Part shown: piece after piece, positions 40,001-49,360 of the stretch | Position numbering within the stretch: position 1 is the first letter of the stretch | Layout of the letters: every line of letters begins with the position of its first letter | Assembly: GCF_036373705.1 (NCBI RefSeq) | Contig: NW_027102721.1 | Location: 82,808-146,807, forward strand | From: Amia ocellicauda | Taxonomy: Eukaryota > Chordata > Actinopteri > Amiiformes > Amiidae | Length of the DNA stretch: 64,000 bases | Reading direction: 5' to 3' | Notes under the pieces: generated by a model | Seen by the model: the letters and a program-made list of their open reading frames with translations, nothing else | The model's database searches: none | Told to the model about the DNA's origin: nothing | Translations under genes and position numbers: made by a program

Positions 40001-41105
40001 GTTGCCTTACAGGTGTTCGGGAAAATTGATGTTCCCTCTGTGTAGAACGTGTGTGGAAACTGAAAATCAAAATACCTCTTGTCTGCACAGTGATGACGAG
40101 AGAGCGCTGACGGGTGTCTGGTGTAGCATTGAGCTTGACAAGGCGGTGGAGAAAGGTTACAGAGTTGGTAAGGTGTATGAGGTTTGGCATTTTTCTGAAA
40201 AATCTGATACTCTTTTTGCTGAGTACATTATGACCCATCTGAAAGGGAAACAGGAGGCATCGGGCTATCCCTCATGGTGTGTTGACTCCGCTGCCAAAGA
40301 GCGGTACGTTCAGCAATATTTTGAAAAGGAAGGGATCCGTCTAGAGCCGGGGAACATAACTGTAAACCCCGCCAAGAGACAAATGTCCAAACTGATTTTA
40401 AACAGTCTGTGGGGTAAGTTTGGGGAAAGAAATAACCGTCTAAACACAACCTTGATTAAAACCCCTGAACAGTTTATAGAATTTATCTTTTCCAAACAAC
40501 ATGCAGTATCACACTTTCAATTCTTAAATGACCACGTGGCACAGGTCCAGTGGAGGGCCCCTAAAGATTTCCCCACCAAACAGGGAAACGTTAATGTTTT
40601 CATAGCGGTTTTTACCACGGCTTACGCCCGGCTTGAACTGTACAACTTAATGGATCAGCTGCAGGAACGCACGCTCTATCATGATACTGACTCTGTAATC
40701 TTTGTCACCAGGCCAGGGGATTGGGTCCCTCCCCTCGGGGACTACCTTGGGGAGTTAACGAGCGAGCTAGATCCTCAGGACCACATAGTGGAGTTTGTTT
40801 CAGGGGGTCCTAAGACTTACGCATACAGAACGGCTGCGGGTAAGACCTGTATGAAAGTTAAGGGTTTCACTCTGAACCATTGTAACAACAAGCTCATTAA
40901 CATCAAGTCTCTGACGACCCTGGTACAAAGTTTTGTAACCGAGAAAGACGCGCCTCCTCGCGAGATTATTACAGCCGGAAATCAGATCTATCACAATAAA
41001 AAGGGGTACACATTGGAAAATAGATCACTAAACAAACGGTTAAGGGTGGTGTACAATAAAAGAGTGTTGAAGACTGATTATACCACTCTGCCTTATGGAT
41101 ATTAG
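37071..41105 (+). CDS. protein-primed DNA polymerase B (E3, intact)
   Basis: It is 1,344 residues, one Asp fewer than E2 in the N-terminal region (IINLRQ). All exonuclease and polymerase motifs are present, including motif B LWGKFG and motif C YHDTDS. It is the only full-length PolB in the window with an unaltered motif set. One Asp to Asn (CFTNEAF) lies between Exo II and Exo III. Confidence 0.95.
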   Translation: MNPDLLQMVNDLNNHLPTVALIEVQPLVHPDLFEMVEALETLPRPNSAPIINLRQLEHSTAAEAAVTIEEGLDINRVDIFEGLLQALNEPPQKGGFVDVSGGGVRNVEGSETDKAVDNMLCENVGVEGFVQNDDVSKSTSDPVIIDRPAYNNFEMIQRFNFAELLNCDNYAEIFVNIHEALQNMLEQVAERVRPRDVVQLELRGDDLFSNLSVMLSGDNLDVDEFLAKIEALLQSNASILADESLSLVMNVVPNPEGGALRRLSKCLKNDIIRNKLRQLVVSSNGDNKLCFAYSLIKLLTPDMPEPQAMQEALMLHQRAGLNSQQMVAFSDIAMFEELLSLKIVVWYRCEVKEVFVKFQTHPETHTQTLFLFLSDSHYFGIKSLTAFLGCSYVCHWCYKAFNDKLKHRCDGYCNVCFNPQCRKGLAPTIRCKDCLRICLSAFCFSEHKVQRAAAEGVKKRSYCDQTKYCPQCCLQYRFHEVKPHKCLEPRCRICNADLTPGSEHQCFIQPVKKEPPHNRYVFFDFECRQENGVHVANYIHCIDMLDCEWSASGESCVRDFFTRYRGPKYLNYTFIAHNAKGYDSYILMKYLVENGVTPKIIAQGSKIMCFTNEAFNQRYIDSLNFLPMKLSALPKALGFEAQKKGWFCHFFNTKDTQNYRGSYPPASYYGVDTMMSHEREEFFKWYNTVKGGVFDFREEMAAYCKNDVEILKEACLRFRTEVINTSGLDPLQSVTIASLCMKMYRSNFLQKNTIADTTSDNYRARQKNFSTVSIQWLEYLSARDNIFIRHALNQGEVKMGPYYLDGFSDVSGRRTAYEFAGCIYHGCPQCFDPNTFNPVTQKLCGDMYYDFQERIETLKNTYGLNVLVIWEHAWTTLKQQDVEVQRFMETLDFPERLEPRDALFGGRTNALCLHYEVKEGERVDYYDFTSLYPYVNKTKMYPVGHPTIVYRDFLEIGQYFGLIKVTMYPPRELFLPVLPYRCSGKLMFPLCRTCVETENQNTSCLHSDDERALTGVWCSIELDKAVEKGYRVGKVYEVWHFSEKSDTLFAEYIMTHLKGKQEASGYPSWCVDSAAKERYVQQYFEKEGIRLEPGNITVNPAKRQMSKLILNSLWGKFGERNNRLNTTLIKTPEQFIEFIFSKQHAVSHFQFLNDHVAQVQWRAPKDFPTKQGNVNVFIAVFTTAYARLELYNLMDQLQERTLYHDTDSVIFVTRPGDWVPPLGDYLGELTSELDPQDHIVEFVSGGPKTYAYRTAAGKTCMKVKGFTLNHCNNKLINIKSLTTLVQSFVTEKDAPPREIITAGNQIYHNKKGYTLENRSLNKRLRVVYNKRVLKTDYTTLPYGY

Positions 41106-41766
41106 CAGTGGTTTTGATAACAGACTTCAACACCCTTTCTCCTGTATTATAGCCGGTCCCTCCAATTCGGGTAAGAGCTATCTTATAAAGAACATCATAG
41201 AAGATGTGGACGCAACCGTGTCCCAAGCTCTTGACAACATAGTGTGGTGTTACTCTTGCTGGCAACCTCTCTACGATGATTTGGCATCAAAAAAAAATAA
41301 TCTGAAATTTGTGCAAGGTCTCCCCGCCTCGTTGTGTGACGATGACCTGTTCCCGCCCGGACAAACTAATCTAGTGATCCTTGATGACCTGATGGAGCAG
41401 GCCGGTGACAACAGTGAAGTGGAAAAAGCTTTCACAAAGTACACTCATCATAGGAATTTAAGTATTATTTATTTAGTTCAAAATCTATTTTTTCAAGGTA
41501 AAAAAAGCCGCACTATTAATTTAAATGCCAATTATATAATTCTTTTTAAAAACCCCAGAGATAAACTACAGGTCACCGTCTTGGCTCGTCAAATGTACCC
41601 TAACCAGACCAAATTCTTTTTGGAGGCATTTGAGGATGCCACCAAAAAACCCTACGGGTACTTGATTGTGGACTTAAAAGCACAAACCCCAGAAGACTTT
41701 CGCCTCAGAACAGGTTTGTGCCCGCCCGATTGGCCGGCAGTGTATGTGCTAAAGAAAAGGAAATAA
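41095..41766 (+). CDS. packaging ATPase (E3, intact Walker A)
   Basis: Walker A GPSNSGKS (residues 21-28) and Walker B NLVILDD are both intact. It overlaps the PolB end by 11 nt. Confidence 0.92.
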   Translation: MDISSGFDNRLQHPFSCIIAGPSNSGKSYLIKNIIEDVDATVSQALDNIVWCYSCWQPLYDDLASKKNNLKFVQGLPASLCDDDLFPPGQTNLVILDDLMEQAGDNSEVEKAFTKYTHHRNLSIIYLVQNLFFQGKKSRTINLNANYIILFKNPRDKLQVTVLARQMYPNQTKFFLEAFEDATKKPYGYLIVDLKAQTPEDFRLRTGLCPPDWPAVYVLKKRK

Positions 41767-41772
41767 ATAAGA

Positions 41773-42108
41773 ATGTCTGTTCGGATTAAAAGAAATCTGC
41801 CGCTTTTGCAAATGTTATTTGAGGGGAGCCCGCGCCATAGGAAAGCTGTGCTGGCAGGGGCCCCCTCGGATTTGATCGAGACCCTGTGTGAAATAGCTTT
41901 TAACATCTTACGCGGTAATATACCCCTAACCCCTTCTCAACATTCTAAACTCAAAAAACAAAAAGCGGTTATCAAGATCATCGCTAATAAGAAGTATTCT
42001 ATTAAAAGAAAAAGAAAGAAGATTAATCAAACCGGAGGTTTTATAGGACCGCTGTTGAGCATAGCCGTGCCTTTCCTAACCAGTCTTCTAGCTTCCAGAG
42101 TGGGTTAA
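41773..42108 (+). CDS. pX-like basic core protein (E3)
   Basis: The protein is identical to the E2 copy: basic centre, TGGF junction and hydrophobic tail. Confidence 0.65.
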   Translation: MSVRIKRNLPLLQMLFEGSPRHRKAVLAGAPSDLIETLCEIAFNILRGNIPLTPSQHSKLKKQKAVIKIIANKKYSIKRKRKKINQTGGFIGPLLSIAVPFLTSLLASRVG

Positions 42109-42110
42109 TA

Positions 42111-42854
42111 ATGGAATATGCTCAGAAAATGTTTTTGATCCCTCAGGAGCAGCTTGAGAAACTGAGAAAAAATGTTGTCGGGCCAGAGCCCATTAGACAA
42201 ACGGCCGAAAACAACCTGGACTCTGAAATGAAAGCTATACTGGCCAGGGCCGATTTAAATCAGTATTCCAAAGCCCAGATGTATAGCAACACGTTACAGC
42301 GCTACCTCCGTCTGGTTAGACAGGGTGAAAAAGATCAAAACATTTTAACTTTAACCATGGCCTCTCAAGAAAATGGTTCTGGGACTGATGCGGGGGGTAC
42401 GGTTGATAAAGATGTTGCGGTGCCCGAACCTGTTGAGAGTTCAGAGGGAGATGTTGTAACGGATGTTTTGAGAAACATGCCGGCCAGAAGCAAAAGACAT
42501 GCAGAATATATTCTGCACAAAATGGTTCAGAAACCGCGGGTAACGACTTGGAATGAACAGGGTGAATTTGTTTTTAAAGGACAACTGATCAAAGGTTCAC
42601 ACATGTTTGATTTGTTGAAGAGTGTCACTAGCACTAATAAGGTACCCGATAGTCGCCGACCTGTAGGCTGGAATGCTTTCCTACAGGCGATGGCCTGTCT
42701 GAACATGCCCCAATCAACAGTCCCTAACCAGGAAACGCGACAAAAAATCCGTCTGTGTAAAGAGGTGGTGACTGATCTGACGCCGATATCTCATTACTCT
42801 GACCGTGTTGAGCAACCCTCCTCAGGATCTATCCATCGTTGGGAAGCTTATTAA
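42111..42854 (+). CDS. 247-aa conserved Maverick protein (E3)
   Basis: It has Thr at IRQTAEN and DVVTDV, as in E4; otherwise it is the E2 protein. Confidence 0.65.
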   Translation: MEYAQKMFLIPQEQLEKLRKNVVGPEPIRQTAENNLDSEMKAILARADLNQYSKAQMYSNTLQRYLRLVRQGEKDQNILTLTMASQENGSGTDAGGTVDKDVAVPEPVESSEGDVVTDVLRNMPARSKRHAEYILHKMVQKPRVTTWNEQGEFVFKGQLIKGSHMFDLLKSVTSTNKVPDSRRPVGWNAFLQAMACLNMPQSTVPNQETRQKIRLCKEVVTDLTPISHYSDRVEQPSSGSIHRWEAY

Positions 42855-43032
42855 TCTCATGTTTTTATTTGTCTCCCCTGTAAATAAGGAACCGACAAAC
42901 AATTTTTTTATTTTTTATTTTTATTTTCAAATGTTGTACATTTATTTATAACATAACCCTGCTTTGTATAAGATTTGTGTTGAATAAAAACAAAACTAAT
43001 GATTCAAAGGCTGTTTTCATTATTTTTTCACT
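42855..43032. terminator. bidirectional poly(A) region (E3)
   Basis: The same AT-rich convergent gap as in E2, with AATAAA-type signals on both strands. Confidence 0.65.
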
Positions 43033-43605
43033 TTAACACGCATGACATCTTTTAAAATCCTCACAAGAACACCCCATCTGTATACATGGCTGGCTAGGGT
43101 CGTAAGTAATTGTGTTATAAGGGGGGGTCCACAGTGTCCTGACAAACTCTGCCACTTTTTTATCATTTTGGCCTAAATCCTCACTGTACAAGGACATAAT
43201 ATCGGGGTATGACCTTCCTTTAGATCTATGATATAAGAAAAACACACAGTGTTGACCACAAGTGAAGGTCTGAAGACTTTGTACTTGACGACCGCTGTAA
43301 ATGGTTTCTTGACAGTTGTTGAGCAGAAAGTTATTGATCTTCCGAGGGAAAGGTCTGAAATCCGGGGGGTTTCCATAGGAATCAAAAAATTCCCCACGGC
43401 GGTCCTCCCTTAGATAAATAGCCAGCCAATGTTCTCCGGGCATATTTTTAGGGTGTGTGTTGATTATGTACATTGCAGGTAAATTCTTGATCTTAAATTT
43501 AGGCAGCTGGTCGCAGGCGTAGACTCCTTGAAACACTTTCCGTGAGCCGTCCAGGGCATTCATGATGTGGTTGAGCTCTCTGGTGTTCATTTTAATAATA
43601 ATCAT
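43033..43605 (-). CDS. adenain-like cysteine protease (E3)
   Basis: Residues H59, D75, Q109 and C116 are all present; the protein is the same as E2. Confidence 0.88.
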   Translation of the reverse strand: MIIIKMNTRELNHIMNALDGSRKVFQGVYACDQLPKFKIKNLPAMYIINTHPKNMPGEHWLAIYLREDRRGEFFDSYGNPPDFRPFPRKINNFLLNNCQETIYSGRQVQSLQTFTCGQHCVFFLYHRSKGRSYPDIMSLYSEDLGQNDKKVAEFVRTLWTPPYNTITYDPSQPCIQMGCSCEDFKRCHAC

Positions 43606-44683
43606 ACAGAACGTTTCTCCTCTGATTCACCTCAATAATGTTGTCAAACACAGCATACACGACCATATTTACAGTGCGTGGTAGAGGCTGCTTGAAACGC
43701 ATCTCCAAACGCATATTGCCCGTCTTCATCAGTGAAAAATGTTGTCCACACTCTTCGTCAGGGGTCAGGTTGAAACCGTACAGGGTGTAACCGCTGCAGT
43801 ATTCCCGGCGATCGATCAGCAGAGGTTGATCCTTGAGATGGCGACCCGTAGCCAGTACTAGACTGTAATATTCACGAACCGCGTTGCCGTTTTCAAAGTC
43901 AGGTTGAAAAGGTCTGGATGGAACCTGCACACCATCGACGTACAGTGCTATAAATTCCGCGTTATAATGTTTAAAGTTAAAGGGGTTCTTGTTGTAAACC
44001 CCGGTAAATGCATCATTATCCACGAGACCTATAATAACCTGTTTTGGGAGCTGGCCTAGAAACAGATTTTCCTGGTTCATCACCCGTGTCCCTGCGGGGA
44101 TACTGTGGACTTTCATATAGACTCTTTCGATCGGGTACTTGGCGTTTGCATGTCCTAGTTTAACCGCCGGGGAGACGGATACTTTTTTCACAAACAGCGA
44201 GGCCGATAATATGGTCAGTTTATATTTTTCAGTATCAGGGGTCATCAGACAAAAAGCACTTTTACTACGGATCATTTTAATTTTAATGTCTACCCCGTTG
44301 AGCATGAGTTTTTCTTGGAAAAATATGTCTGCATGAATATGTCCCATTAGCTCAAAGGTCCTCCCTTCTGTTGAAAAGGCCGTTCTTTTTTGCAAACCCT
44401 TATTGAGTCCCTCTGGATCCTGGTCGTCCATAGCTTCCGGGGTGTCTTTGAAGAAAAGGCCGGGGCTGAACTGTTTGCTTAGGGTCTCCTCACTATAATT
44501 AAGGATACACTCCATCATGGCCCTATAGGGGTAAGTATTGCTGCTTTGACTAATGAGCCGATCTCCCAGGGTCACATCCACCTGTGAAAACATGGTCAAA
44601 GTGGGTCTTTGAGACTGGTACGTAGTGTGGCTTGTCATAAGTAATTGTGACCATGTCATTGCTTTTACCTTTAATAAGTACAT
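43592..44683 (-). pseudogene. major capsid protein, 5'-truncated with 18-bp deletion (E3)
   Basis: It has the same 5' joint to penton-candidate sequence as E2. In addition, six codons are missing (LGHANAKYP; E2 and E4 have QALMTA inserted after GHA), an in-frame loss near 44150 seen only here. Confidence 0.8.
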
Positions 44684-45239
44684 TTCTCAAAAGGGGGACA
44701 TAGCTATCCCCGACCCTCTGGTGTGTTATGATATCCGTATACACATAAAGAGTGTAAAAGCCGCCACTGATGTCAGCCGGGAAGGGTGCCACCACTTCTG
44801 AGAACCTGCTCTCTGTGTCAGAATAGAACCCTAATATACGCCCCAGTTGTCCTTTGGTTTGAATGCTAATACCAGGTTTTGACACCTTGTACACTCTGTT
44901 TTTAATAGGGTTGTAATATAGCTTGATGTTGGGGGTGCCTTCTGAGAACTGTTTATGCATCTCATCTAATATTGTATCCACATTGTCATAATAACCTCCT
45001 TGCATCGTGAATGTCCATTGACTCTTTTTAACATCGTCAAAAATGGCGAAGGTGGCATCCTTATCTTGTAAAACAGCCCAAGTGTAAGGATACTGTATTT
45101 CCGCCAACCCCACTTCCCACGACCCCCTTAGATCTATAGATTTTCCAAATTGTACCGTGTAACTGGATATTTCATTTTTAGGGTATATATCGAGAGAGGC
45201 GTTACTGGGTAGAGTCACGTAGAAGCCTCCTGATTCCAT
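44550..45239 (-). CDS. penton/minor-capsid candidate, C-terminus replaced (E3)
   Basis: It is identical to the E2 copy, including the deletion joint after THFDHV. The start at 45239 lies 47 bp from the integrase stop. Confidence 0.5.
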   Translation of the reverse strand: MESGGFYVTLPSNASLDIYPKNEISSYTVQFGKSIDLRGSWEVGLAEIQYPYTWAVLQDKDATFAIFDDVKKSQWTFTMQGGYYDNVDTILDEMHKQFSEGTPNIKLYYNPIKNRVYKVSKPGISIQTKGQLGRILGFYSDTESRFSEVVAPFPADISGGFYTLYVYTDIITHQRVGDSYVPLLRNVLIKGKSNDMVTITYDKPHYVPVSKTHFDHVFTGGCDPGRSAH

Positions 45240-45285
45240 CTTGAGTATCGAAAGTAATGACCCCATCACACCAGCGGGCATGTTG

Positions 45286-46377
45286 TTATAAGGCTTGAAT
45301 ATCACAAACCTGTTGTTCCGGGACCCAACTATTGAACTTTTCAGGCCATCCAAGCCATTTCACCAACACATATTTTTTCCGGTTCTGGGTTTTCTCAGCT
45401 AATATCTTTTCAACTCTGTATACAATGTCTTTACCCACAATAATTTTTTGTAACTCGGCTTCGTAAAACGTTCCTTCTATATCCTCCCCGTCATAGTCTT
45501 TTAACCGGTACACGGGGGGGTCTCTAGCCACCTGTTCGGTAACTGTAAAATATTCGTCAGAAAATGTTTGTTCATAACCTTTGGCAAAAGTACTCCTTAG
45601 CTTTGAAACGCGAACCACATCACCGATGTTGAACTTATAAGTAGTTTTCCCCTTCTTAATAAATGGGCCGTATAATTTTTTATAGACCTTAAAAGAATTA
45701 CTTTGATCAACATCTATAGGCTTCATTTTAATACTGGCGTGATACCCTTGGTTGTAAGCATCGATAAAATCCTGAACTTTATCAAAATACTTGAACGTGT
45801 TGACCGCTGTAAAATATCTCCACATTTTGGTCTTTATGGTGCGGTTAAACCTCTCCACCACCGATGCCTTAAGCTCATTACCGGTGGTGAAATGATGTAT
45901 TTTGTGTCTCTTCAGTAGATTCTGAAATTCTCTGTTGAGAAACTCTTTTCCTTTATCAGTCTGCAGTTTTTTAGGACATCGTCCCTGGGACAATATATCC
46001 TCAAAGGCCCTTGTCACCGCCCGACCTGTTTTGTTATGTAGAATGCGAGCCCAGGCATATTTTGATAACACATCGATACACATCAACATAAATTTGTGAC
46101 CATTGTTATGTTTTGATAAATTTGACATATCGACTAGATCCATTTGCCATTGTGAGTCTATGTCAGTTGCATATACACGGTTTCTTTTAAAGTTAATCCT
46201 GAGAGGTTTATGTAAGGTATAGGCGTCTTGTTCCCGTAACCATTCTGAAACAACCACATCATTAACCTTCACGCCGGCCTCAGCGAGTCCTCTTTGAAAA
46301 CCCTTCTTACCCGCCAAACCCCCAATCTTGGCTGGGTTGTAGTATAGTTCATGCATTTGGGGAGCTTGCCGAGTCAT
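45286..46377 (-). CDS. Maverick integrase with chromodomain (E3, intact)
   Basis: It is 363 aa from the ATG at 46377. The core is D80, D141, E175. A chromodomain at about 320-357 (YRVEKILAEK; VKWLGWPEKFNSWVPEQQ) shows the aromatic residues expected of the fold. It is the only complete integrase in the window. Confidence 0.92.
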   Translation of the reverse strand: MTRQAPQMHELYYNPAKIGGLAGKKGFQRGLAEAGVKVNDVVVSEWLREQDAYTLHKPLRINFKRNRVYATDIDSQWQMDLVDMSNLSKHNNGHKFMLMCIDVLSKYAWARILHNKTGRAVTRAFEDILSQGRCPKKLQTDKGKEFLNREFQNLLKRHKIHHFTTGNELKASVVERFNRTIKTKMWRYFTAVNTFKYFDKVQDFIDAYNQGYHASIKMKPIDVDQSNSFKVYKKLYGPFIKKGKTTYKFNIGDVVRVSKLRSTFAKGYEQTFSDEYFTVTEQVARDPPVYRLKDYDGEDIEGTFYEAELQKIIVGKDIVYRVEKILAEKTQNRKKYVLVKWLGWPEKFNSWVPEQQVCDIQAL

Positions 46378-46433
46378 TCTGCCAAATAAACACACAGACC
46401 CACACTATGCGCAAAGTTTTTATACAAGGTTTT

Positions 46434-46946
46434 TTATTCAACTTCAGGAGAGCAGATACCCCTTTTTAGACATTTGAGAAAAGTATAACATACACAACAA
46501 TTTTTTCTACGGTCCAGACAAAAAGAAATCAGATGATTGGTTACTTGATCTATATCAACAAATACCTGTTTCTTTATCTTGTAGGCACACACCTCAGTTA
46601 CATATGTAAATAAAACAACAATATGACCTATTTTAAAAGTAAACAGAGGGGTATTAAACATGCTCAGTAAAAGGTCATACAGATGTTGATGAAATGGCCT
46701 AATATCATTCTTGGCCCCCTTGAGCGCTTCATCCCAGTGTTCGTACCCCCCGGTCTTTGTTACAGCAACCATTAACTTTTCCAGGTTTGAAAGTTGATCC
46801 TCATCGATGGTTAAATCTGTAGAGAAAAGGCTCGCGTTGGCTACTTTTCTGTCAAGCACATGGTGTAATAGCGCTCTCAGGTTAGCTGCAGAGTGTTGAT
46901 GACAGAACCAGTTGCAGCAGCAGTCCAGAACATTCCCCATGTTCAA
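46434..46946 (-). CDS. Bcl-2-like candidate, 170 aa (E3)
   Basis: The protein is identical to E1 and E2, and the stop again overlaps AATAAA (46433-46438). Confidence 0.5.
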   Translation of the reverse strand: MNMGNVLDCCCNWFCHQHSAANLRALLHHVLDRKVANASLFSTDLTIDEDQLSNLEKLMVAVTKTGGYEHWDEALKGAKNDIRPFHQHLYDLLLSMFNTPLFTFKIGHIVVLFTYVTEVCAYKIKKQVFVDIDQVTNHLISFCLDRRKNCCVCYTFLKCLKRGICSPEVE

Positions 46947-46952
46947 AGTCCC

Positions 46953-47801
46953 TTAGTTCAGGTCAGAGTCTGAATCAGTGGCGTAGATGTCGAATTCTTC
47001 GTCGCTGCCCCCAGCTTTAACTTCTTTACGGAAGAAATAAGCTTTTAGCTTGCCAGCGGTTTTTCTACTTGGCTCATCCAGGTCATTGAGCAGCTGCCCA
47101 AGTTTCTCTATTATAAACGGCTCCTTTTTCAGCTCCAGCAAAATCTCATCTATGATTTTCTGGACTTGTCCAGCAATGACATGTATGTGGGAGTAAGACA
47201 GAGCCTTGATTAGTGCCGGTTTCAGCCACGGTTTGTTCAGTCTTCTGTAAAACACGTTGAAATAGAACAGGAAATAGTAACGGTCTGGTTCAAACAAACA
47301 ACTGTATCTCAACTGACTGGGGTGATTCACTTCACACCCCCGACAGACTTCTTTCAGAGCTCGGTCGATGAGAGCACTCAGAATATACACCAGGGTGCTT
47401 TTAACCACTCTGCTTACTTGGACACCTACCCCGGGCATAAATCCTGCGTCTTCATCACGCCCCCGAGACCGTCCGATGCTCATTGGGTCGCCTGGTGGTT
47501 TGTGGGGTGTTTCTACATCCATTGGACTGACCCCCTCCTGAGACGCACAGACGGTAGACAGTTCGGCAAAATCGAGGCCCTCCATGAGCTCCAGAGGCTG
47601 GGGATCCCCGAGACTCATTTGGACATCCATCGCTCCGCATGTTGTTTCGTCCTGAGGGACCGGGGTCTGAGGTCTTGGAGGGTAACCGCAGTCAGAGGGT
47701 TCCGGAGTGTATACAAAATCTGGGGAATAGAACCAGGGGTGATCCCGGGTTTGAAGAGGCCTGTAGAGCCTGTCGACGTCCGCAGCTTTCGGGTAAGACA
47801 T
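46953..47801 (-). CDS. 282-aa protein, motif His changed to Tyr (E3)
   Basis: This copy reads HPSQLRYSCLF where E1 and E2 have HPSQLRHSCLF. H166 is a candidate metal ligand, so the change may matter. It also has Thr to Ile (HVIAGQ). Confidence 0.75.
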   Translation of the reverse strand: MSYPKAADVDRLYRPLQTRDHPWFYSPDFVYTPEPSDCGYPPRPQTPVPQDETTCGAMDVQMSLGDPQPLELMEGLDFAELSTVCASQEGVSPMDVETPHKPPGDPMSIGRSRGRDEDAGFMPGVGVQVSRVVKSTLVYILSALIDRALKEVCRGCEVNHPSQLRYSCLFEPDRYYFLFYFNVFYRRLNKPWLKPALIKALSYSHIHVIAGQVQKIIDEILLELKKEPFIIEKLGQLLNDLDEPSRKTAGKLKAYFFRKEVKAGGSDEEFDIYATDSDSDLN

Positions 47802-47879
47802 TCTCTTTAATTTTAAACCATGAATGAATTGTTGCGCCTTTTATCCTATCTCTTCACTACGTCACGACACACCGCCCTC
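47802..47879 (-). promoter_or_regulatory. promoter of the 282-aa gene (E3)
   Basis: The TATA-like ATAAAAGG is at 47837-47844 and the CRE-like GTGACGTA at 47858-47865 on the minus strand. Confidence 0.55.
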
Positions 47880-48590
47880 TTAGAAGAGAGTAGACCCTGA
47901 GCCGTCAGACCCCCCTCCAACCCCCCACAGGTCGTCTGTTTTATCATCGTCGTCGTCATTCAAGGGGGATATATAATCCATAATCCAGCATATTCTCCTT
48001 CTAACAGAATCCAGTTGTGAACATTTGGTCAAGATGTCAAAACCATCATTTATACAGTTTATGACCTCTTTCAAGAACGGCCAGTCCACGGCGTCAAACA
48101 TAATTTCAGTAACCTGTTTTTCTGGATCCTCCACAACCCCTTCAATAGGGTTTGTAATCAGGGTACTGCTAAACAAAACCTTACGATCAGTAGTTAGAGA
48201 TAGACTCTTCACCACTGTACCGTAGTTCTGCAAGCTTTCCCATTCACACCTTTCAAAACTCTGAGTCGGAGACTCCGTTTCGCCTTCTCTTGGACCCTCT
48301 TGCAAGCCTTCTAGAGTCTTATCCACAAGCCCCAGGTCTCTCCATGCCATCACCTTCAACCAGTCCTCAAAAGAGTATTCAATCACCGTCTCAAAAGGTT
48401 CCAACGTACCCTCCTTCTCTCCCAAAGCAAAAAGCTCCACTCCAACATAGCTGGGATCCCTTTTAAAGCGGTAACCCCGTCGACCCCCCCAGAACAACAC
48501 CCAGGAGCGTTCAATCTTCAAATTGGTGAGTACAGGAACCCTTGCCCGGGATTGTTTCTTGCGGGGCTTCATGTTGATGTCGCTGGACAT
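47880..48590 (-). CDS. 236-aa unknown protein (E3)
   Basis: The open frame is kept. It combines the E2-type WGGRRG and FDAVDW with the E1-type EKEGTLEP and GETESP. Confidence 0.7.
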   Translation of the reverse strand: MSSDINMKPRKKQSRARVPVLTNLKIERSWVLFWGGRRGYRFKRDPSYVGVELFALGEKEGTLEPFETVIEYSFEDWLKVMAWRDLGLVDKTLEGLQEGPREGETESPTQSFERCEWESLQNYGTVVKSLSLTTDRKVLFSSTLITNPIEGVVEDPEKQVTEIMFDAVDWPFLKEVINCINDGFDILTKCSQLDSVRRRICWIMDYISPLNDDDDDKTDDLWGVGGGSDGSGSTLF

Positions 48591-48711
48591 GTTGAAGAAG
48601 CGGGATGTTTCAGATGCTGAGAATTAAAGAGGTATTGCCTAAAAGCAGCGCGGGGTCTTAAATAGAGAGGAGAGTTTCGGGGCGTTGCCTTCAGGGGGGG
48701 GGGGGGGGTCT
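48591..48711 (-). promoter_or_regulatory. promoter of the 236-aa gene (E3)
   Basis: TATTTAAG is read on the minus strand at 48657-48664. Confidence 0.5.
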
Positions 48712-48892
48712 TTATGGGTGGCCTTGTTGTTCAGGGTTTTAGGGGTGTACACTTTCTGACGGATATGACGTAGGAATAATTAAGGAAATAACTCTAAAAT
48801 CACGCCCCCCAATTATGACGTAGGAATATTAATAAGCTTAGGGCATACGTCATAACAAAATAGGCCGCGCCCAAAAAACCCTACTATCTACT
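48712..48892. repeat. right terminal inverted repeat of E3
   Basis: It is 181 bp, full length, without the 12-bp loss seen in E1. Confidence 0.93.
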
Positions 48893-48898
48893 CACAGG
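48893..48898. repeat. target-site duplication CACAGG, right of E3
   Basis: The partner at 33211-33216 is TACAGG. Confidence 0.85.
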
Positions 48899-48925
48899 TC
48901 CTAGAGGAAGAGCAACAGATCCACC

Positions 48926-48997
48926 TTCCCTGACCGGGAATCGAACCCGGGCCGCGGCGGTGAGAGCGCCGAATCCTGACCACTAGACCACCAGGGA
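48926..48997 (-). tRNA. tRNA-Glu(CTC), U5
   Basis: This is an intact 72-nt cloverleaf. Confidence 0.93.
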
Positions 48998-49132
48998 CGG
49001 CTCCGGAAGTGACCCGCCACACGCTGCACTCTGGGCGCAACTTGGCTCACTCTGGACTTGGCCGTGCGACAGAGCGAGACGTGTGCGTAGAGCAGAAACC
49101 TTCATCACGGGCAAGAGGTGGGCAGCCGGCTT

Positions 49133-49204
49133 GGTTCCATGGTGTAATGGTTAGCACTCTGGACTCTGAATCCAGCGATCCGAGTTCAAGTCTCGGTGGG
49201 ACCT
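49133..49204 (+). tRNA. tRNA-Gln(CTG), U5
   Basis: This is an intact 72-nt cloverleaf, identical to U2. Confidence 0.93.
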
Positions 49205-49360
49205 GGGGCCCTTGGCAGGGGCAGCGGCGGTGAAGCGGTGGTCTCCCTGCGTGAGGGCCTGTGTCTGCGAATAAGGCCTGTTTATGTTCCCTCTTGGGAG
49301 GCTTGGAGACGAATTGGCGAAAACTCCGGGTCGGCCTGGTGCGTTCATATTCCTGGTGGT

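Larger units (their letters stand above)
33217..48892. mobile_element. Maverick/Polinton copy E3, complete and least damaged
   Basis: This is 15,676 bp with 181-bp inverted ends. PolB, ATPase, protease and integrase with chromodomain all have intact frames and catalytic residues. Its defects are the penton/capsid joining deletion shared with E2 (about 44596) and an 18-bp in-frame deletion in the capsid gene near 44150. Confidence 0.95.
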
